The notes beneath the pieces were generated by a model. That model saw only the letters and a program-made list of their open reading frames with translations, was not told the DNA's origin and did no database searches. This document shows, in pieces, positions 58,933-64,000 of a DNA stretch of 64,000 bases. Positions within the stretch are counted from its first letter, which is position 1, and each line of letters begins with the position of its first letter. The stretch is from Astrocystis sublimbata. Taxonomy: Eukaryota; Ascomycota; Sordariomycetes; Xylariales; Xylariaceae. The DNA is taken from the NCBI GenBank assembly GCA_022453515.1, contig JAJNNY010000104.1:1-64000 (forward strand), read 5' to 3'. The position numbers and the translations under genes were made by a program.

Positions 58933-59865
58933 CAGTGTTGCACCCAAGTTAGTGTTGTACTTTTTAATATCTATTTCGCGCTATTATTAAAAACACAACA
59001 ATAATAAAGTTAAAATAGTTCAAATCAATCAGAATCGTTTTCTTTAGAGGTTTCTACTTCTATTTGATATGTTCGCGCATTATGCCCGGTGTTGCCGCAT
59101 ATGCCACAATGTTGCGGACCGCTACGAGCCCTTTTTATAAGATAACTATTTTTACCTTGGATTACCGATTTAATATCTTTATTGCTTTTTAATTCTTATA
59201 AAACTTAAGAATCCTTTATAGTAAAAGGTCCTTTATATATTAGTTGCTTGTTTTTTGTTTTATAACGTTTGTTAAATATATAGTTAGTTTTGCGAAGTTC
59301 TTTGTTTTTTCGGTATAAAAGGGCGTTTTTATATATTATAATATATATAGCTTTCGTAATTAAGTTAATTAACTAAAAAATCAGTATTAGTAAGCTCTTT
59401 TAATACTTTTGGATACTATTTTTAATAAGAATTAACTATTCTAAGGCTTTAAGGGAGGTAGTAGGTATTTTAGAAGTCTAAGCTGGGGGGGGGGTAGATC
59501 GGGCTTAATAAAGGGAGTTTTTTCGTTTTTTTTTATATCTAATAAAAATCACACTTTTTATATTTAAGGGATAAGTTTAGTAGCTTTAAATCCTAATTAA
59601 ATGTTTTTTTTAATAAAAATAGTTATAAATATTTTAAAAAACCCGCTAAAAATCTTTTTTATAATATAGTTTATACGCTATATTAGATCTTAATATATAA
59701 TAAATAAAGCGTTTTAGTATATTAAAAATATAATCGAAGGCTGGAGTCTGGTAACAATAGCAGGCATATAAAAAGTTATATATTATTATTTTATAAAATT
59801 TTTAAAATAAGTATAGCCCGCGAGATAAAATAGCGTACGCCACCTAAAATTGAAGTTGAACACTG
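58933..59865 (-). mobile_element. Decayed Fot1/pogo-type DNA transposon, left arm
   Basis: AT-rich sequence bounded by related termini (outer CAGTGTTGCACC; inner, in reverse, CAGTGTTCAACTTC). The only readable coding is the transposase C-terminus at 59025-59147: a CGICGNTGHNART zinc knuckle and acidic tail, usual at the end of fungal pogo/Fot1 transposases. The rest is stop-filled and very AT-rich, as expected after RIP. About 0.93 kb remains of an element normally near 2 kb. Confidence 0.75.
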
Positions 59866-59930
59866 ACTATCCGCCTCCCTAGCCTACTAGGTTTCTATAT
59901 TTTTAAGCTATTATATCCTTATAAATTATT

Positions 59931-60000
59931 CCTTATAAATATATACTAATTATAAACCTATATATTAAGATATATATAACTTAAAATCAGGGTTTACTAG
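59931..60000. other. Centre (loop) of the large inverted repeat
   Basis: About 70 bp of AT-rich DNA with no pairing partner between the two arms. Exact edges are blurred because the inner arms are diverged. Confidence 0.6.
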
Positions 60001-60087
60001 GTATAATTATAACCGGAATAGTTATAATAAGCTTAAAAAAATATAGAAAACCTAGGTAGGCCTAGCAAGGAGGCAGGGAATAGGTTA

Positions 60088-61059
60088 CAGTGGTTCAAAC
60101 TATCAATTCTTAAGGCTGGGCGGTACCGCTATATATTATCTTCGCGGGCTACTACTTAATAGATTTTAAAAAATTTTATAAAAATAATAATATTATTACT
60201 TTTTATATGCCTGCCTATTTGTTACACAGACTCCAGCCTTTCGATCTAGTACTTTTTAATATACTAAAACGCTTTTATTTATTATATATTAAGGATCTAA
60301 TATAGCGGTACTAAACCTATATTATAAAAAAGGATTTTTTAGCCGGGTTTTTTAAAATATTTATAACTATTTTTATTAAAAAAAACATTTAATTAGGATT
60401 TAAAGCTACTAAACTTATCCCTTTAAATATAAAAAGTGTGATTTTTTTATTAGATATAAAAAAAAACGAAAAAACTCCCTTTATTAAGCCCGATCTACCC
60501 CCCCCCCAGCTTAGACTTCTAAAATACCTACTACCTCCCTTAAAGCCTTAGAATAGTTAATTCTTATTAAAAATAGTATCCAAAAGTATTAAAAGAGCTT
60601 ACTAATACTGATTTTTTAGTTAATTAACTTAATTACGAAAGCTATATATATTATAATATATAAAAACGCCCTTTTATACCGAAAAAACAAAGAACTTCGC
60701 AAAACTAACTATATATTTAACAAACGTTATAAAACAAAAAACAAGCAACTAATATATAAAGGACCTTTTACTATAAAGGATTCTTAAGTTTTATAAGAAT
60801 TAAAAAGCAATAAAGATATTAAATCGGTAATCCAAGGTAAAAATAGTTATCTTATAAAAAGGGCTCGTAGCGGTCCGCAACATTGTGGCATATGCGGCAA
60901 CACCGGGCATAATGCGCGAACATATCAAATAGAAGTAGAAACCTCTAAAGAAAACGATTCTGATTGATTTGAACTATTTTAACTTTATTATTGTTGTGTT
61001 TTTAATAATAGCGCGAAATAGATATTAAAAAGTACAACACTAACTTGGGTGCAACACTG
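60088..61059 (+). mobile_element. Decayed Fot1/pogo-type DNA transposon, right arm
   Basis: Mirror of the left-arm element, with inner terminus CAGTGGTTCAAAC and outer end in reverse CAGTGTTGCACC. The transposase tail is at 60845-60967: KRARSGPQHCGICGNTGHNA then an acidic end and stop. No catalytic DDE region survives. Confidence 0.75.
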
Positions 61060-61716
61060 ACTTGTGGATAACGTTACTAATTTTTGAAAAAAATAAAGGA
61101 GTTAATTCAAGTCTTGCTTAATGGCTCGAGCCATTAGTATTATAATTGGTAGCTGAGTTTTTTTACCAGTGTAGTAACAGTGATTCAAAAGGTAATCAAT
61201 ATAAATATAGTATGCTGCATGAGAACTCCTGAATCTCATAGGGGCAGCCAGAATAAAGACAGCCAGAGTAAACTAGCTAGGTCAGACCTACCCCAGGCAG
61301 GGACCGCTTTTGAAAGAAACTGCACCCAATAGAAGCTTTCGTACAGACCCGGCATGAGGGTGCAGAATTCATTGGCCCCGATGTAGGTGGGCATAGGTAG
61401 GCTCGAGGGGCCAATGAATTCTGCACCCGCGGGCCCGGGTTCGCTGGGATTCTGAAATTAGGCCAATCATACAAACAGAAAACGAGCAAAGTACACAGTT
61501 TTTCTAATGGGGAGAACCGATTTGACTCCCTCTACACTTTTCTTTCCCATAGACTCCTATCTTACATGGAATCTGTCCAACCTCAACGTTAGACTTTCTC
61601 TACTTACGTAATACTACGTCTTACTCCGATAGTGCAAACTTCATTAACACTATTTCATAGACCTCATTCATCCTTTGCACTAGATACACACATATTCTCA
61701 AAACCGCCGCTTCAGC
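61060..61716. other. Upstream region of copy 2 with hairpin
   Basis: Mirror of 58276-58932. Contains the copy 2 promoter region; no gene. Confidence 0.5.
61358..61428. repeat. 22-bp inverted repeat with 27-bp spacer, right arm
   Basis: Mirror of 58564-58634: 61358-61379 is the reverse complement of 61407-61428. Confidence 0.95.
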
Positions 61717-62585
61717 ATGTTGAGCAGCAATCAGTACCTTTACTCCATCTTAAGAGCGTGGATTGCCTTTGCAACCACAGCACTTGGCACTCAGCGCAAC
61801 ACAAATGACACCAGTACTTTTACAACACCGGTGCGCTTAGCCGATATCCAGCAATGCCCAGTCGCACCAAAGCCAATTTGTGGCGACGAGAATTGCCAGG
61901 GAGCTACATTCTACTGCGCCACGCAGTTTCTTTGCAGCAGCGAGAACTGCTTCCCCGGCCCGGACGGCCGCAGTATTATTCTAGCTGGCTGCAGGTGCTG
62001 CCCGCTTCCGATCCACGTCGAGTGCACCGACCACAGGTGTGCCGCTCCCGAGGGCACACGCGTCTGTGTCTCGGAGCCGCTGCGAGGCTGCACGTGTCAG
62101 ACGGCGAAGGACCGCATGGAAACGATGAAAGCAAGGGCCGTGGATTTTGGCTGGACGTCAGACGACTTGTTTGAGGTGGATTTCGAGCCATGTAGCAGTG
62201 AGGAGAATGAGGAGGGCCCCGTCAGGGGTTCTTCCAATTCTGTTCCTATAGCCACCATCGCAATGGATCACTTGGCGTGGCTGCAGGGTTACTGGGCTAT
62301 GGATGTTGGCGGTAAGCTCAGGTAGAGGAATGCTTGACCATCATTAACGATGTTCTGGTAGTAATAGGGGTGGCAAGGAGCACTCGAGTTACTTCAAGGG
62401 GGGTGCCGCCAAACCAGCAGCCAAAGGAATATTCTTCCCGATCGACCAATCTCGAACGCCAAGTAGACATAAGGGATCTTATGTTGGTAATGGAACTCAG
62501 GAACTATCCCTTGATAGCTGACCGACTCTTCTATGCATTCATCCGGCACGTGATACGCGATCTCCTTCCTATGGCCTATCTCTGA
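61717..62585 (+). CDS. Probable secreted cysteine-rich protein, copy 2
   Basis: Identical to copy 1 and transcribed away from the axis in the opposite direction. Exons 61717-62311 and 62362-62585 give 272 aa if the 50-nt intron (GTAAGC donor, a TTAAC branch-like motif about 18 nt before the TAG acceptor) is removed; otherwise 202 aa end at 62325. The spliced form adds a basic, helix-rich tail without cysteine. Signal peptide, cysteine pattern and cautions are as for copy 1. If the palindrome is an assembly artefact, this copy does not exist. Confidence 0.55.
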
Positions 62586-64000
62586 GTCCAGCTATGCACT
62601 TGGGCTTCACAAAAGGTCTCCTTCCTAGGTTGTTGATTCGCAACACCTGCTCACTTGAGGTTCCTTGATGTGGGTTCAAGGCGCATCGAGAAGAACAACA
62701 ATCTAATCGACGATAGTCAAATTATCTTGACTAGGAAGAAATCGATCAAAGTTCAGCTTTGATACACGAGACAAAGGTTAGGTAAAAGAGCAACTACTAA
62801 GCTTACATCTTAGAAAATTTGGTGCTAGCGGCATAATTACAAGCCCCTGACTATTGAAGCCGACGTCTTCTGTATTGATCAGCTGCATCATGATCTGTAA
62901 TGTCAAGTTGGCAAAAAGCCTCCTTTTCCCATTCATTGACTGCATGCCAAGCCCCTCGTACAACTTACCTTAGATCCTCTTTGCTATATAACAATTCAAC
63001 ACTACATTCTAGTACGTACGACCATAGGATGTAGAGAACGCGGGGTCCCGTCCGCTCCCCCATAGCTAAGCTACATACCGCCAGATTAGTAGTTGGGTCG
63101 GTGACGACCAGCGAATCCCTGGTGTTGTACGTTTTGCGCTTTTTGTATAGGACGGCACTATCATCCTATTCCGATTGAATTGGAGAGTGGCAGGGAATCT
63201 CTTCTTCTCTGTCCCTTGTGTGATTTGGGTACCTAGTTTATGTAGTTATTGCGACGCAAGAGCGCCCCGAGCCGGCAACTGATAAGGACATAACGCGGCA
63301 ATGCGCCGTTTTTAGGAGGTGAACGAGGCTTGAGTTAGTCAACTCAAGGAATTCCTTTGCTTGCGGCATTCGCTGACATTGCAGACGGATGTCCCAAACG
63401 CACTTGTTTGCTGATTACGACTCCTCGCCACTGGAGTACTCGTGGAAATGAAACACCTCTGGAGGCGAACCTGATATTCGCTACTCCTGGGAGCCTTTCA
63501 ACCCGGGAAGCAATACAAGCGACCCCTTTAACCATACACTGTCGATTGAATACATACAGAACATGGGCAAACCGACTTCTCACAGAGATCGAGATATAAT
63601 TCGTTGAGAAATAGCTAGTTTTATCTAGGTAACGCCAAATGCGAGAGTCGGCGTGGCAAGGATCAAGGGTCACATAATAGAGGTCCGCATCAAGGTTTAG
63701 CGTGCTGCCTCTGCTAGCAGACAAATTCTACTCCTACACCTAGGCTCGCTAGGTAGCCGAGTAGCTTACAAGATCTATAAGGTTCGCAGGGAGGATCCTT
63801 TAGCGTGGTGCTAATCATGAGGAATGCGAGGGTATTGTTCATCACTGCACAGTATGTCACATAGTTGTAAGTCGAGGAATTTTGTGGGGGTGGCCTGTAG
63901 ATGAGGACCACTCCAAACCCAATGCTTTTTGATTTCCTAAAGATTTTCCTCCTCACCAATGCCATAACTTTTTCGTAACGTTCGTAGACAACATCATCAT
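62586..64000. other. No supported gene, right arm
   Basis: Mirror of 55992-57406. Only frames without motifs or plausible starts. Confidence 0.4.

Larger units (their letters stand above)
55992..59930. repeat. Large inverted repeat, left arm
   Basis: Left arm of a palindrome whose outer positions pair as x with 119992-x. All six paired reading frames compared across 56027-58715 translate identically in both arms. From about 59555 inward this arm is a shortened copy of the right arm, missing about 61 bases over 375, mostly as one-base losses in homopolymers and repeated dinucleotides. The true left end may extend further left than 55992, because the right arm runs off the window. Confidence 0.95.
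60001..64000. repeat. Large inverted repeat, right arm (continues past window)
   Basis: Mirror of the left arm, still matching at the last base of the window, so its true end is not visible. Its innermost 436 bases are longer than the corresponding part of the left arm. Confidence 0.95.

Noticed and set aside
59555..60437. RIP as the cause of arm differences
   Set aside because: Differences are mainly base losses, not C-to-T or G-to-A transitions.
1..64000. CRISPR arrays, bacterial operons or telomeric TTAGGG arrays
   Set aside because: None seen. Introns and gene families are fungal, and the palindrome does not end in telomere repeats within the window.

Overview
The window is nuclear DNA from a filamentous ascomycete (Pezizomycotina, probably Sordariomycetes; genus not identifiable by eye). 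Evidence: many short phase-consistent GT-AG introns of about 50-380 nt, fungus-restricted families (HET domain, 2EXR domain, HbrB-type TORC2 subunit, PtaB/LDB-type adhesion regulator, microsomal P450), GC-rich genes in AT-richer intergenic DNA, and AT-rich transposon relics that look RIP-mutated.

Layout. 0-6 kb: the N-terminus of an AMA1-like meiotic APC/C activator (cut by the window edge), the Rab geranylgeranyltransferase alpha subunit (BET4), and a membrane-anchored histidine phosphatase. 6-9.2 kb: a divergent pair, one gene with a PD-(D/E)XK-like signature and one atypical kinase-like gene. 9.7-13.3 kb: a six-exon cytochrome P450 and a 2EXR protein. 13.3-16.3 kb: doubtful coding pieces, a minisatellite, a diverged direct repeat and a solo LTR. 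16.3-18.6 kb: a UPF0303/DUF336 protein and an 87-aa hydrophilic protein. 20.1-23.2 kb: a PtaB/LDB1-like regulator, followed by a long gene-free upstream region. 27.9-35 kb: a DUF985 cupin and a 973-aa HbrB-domain protein. 35-41.3 kb: gene-poor, with another solo LTR and orphan coding pieces. 41.4-43.4 kb: a five-exon amino-acid permease. 48.5-53.4 kb: an unrecognised gene and a two-exon HET-domain protein. 55.5-55.9 kb: a 79-aa gene that looks highly expressed.

From about 55.99 kb to the window end the sequence is one large inverted repeat (outer positions pair as x with 119992-x). Each arm carries an identical gene for a probably secreted cysteine-rich protein and, nearest the centre, a decayed Fot1/pogo-type transposon. 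Outer arms appear identical. The innermost roughly 400 bp differ mainly by base losses, many in homopolymers, which suggests unpolished long-read sequence and an assembly fold-back, although a real palindrome is possible.

The genes do not form one pathway. The left and middle parts are mostly conserved housekeeping or regulatory genes (cell cycle, vesicle traffic, TORC2, adhesion/development, amino-acid uptake). The right part has accessory character (HET protein, candidate secreted protein, transposon relics, inverted duplication). Exon boundaries were derived by hand from splice consensus and reading-frame continuity. Family names rest on recognised motifs, not on database searches.
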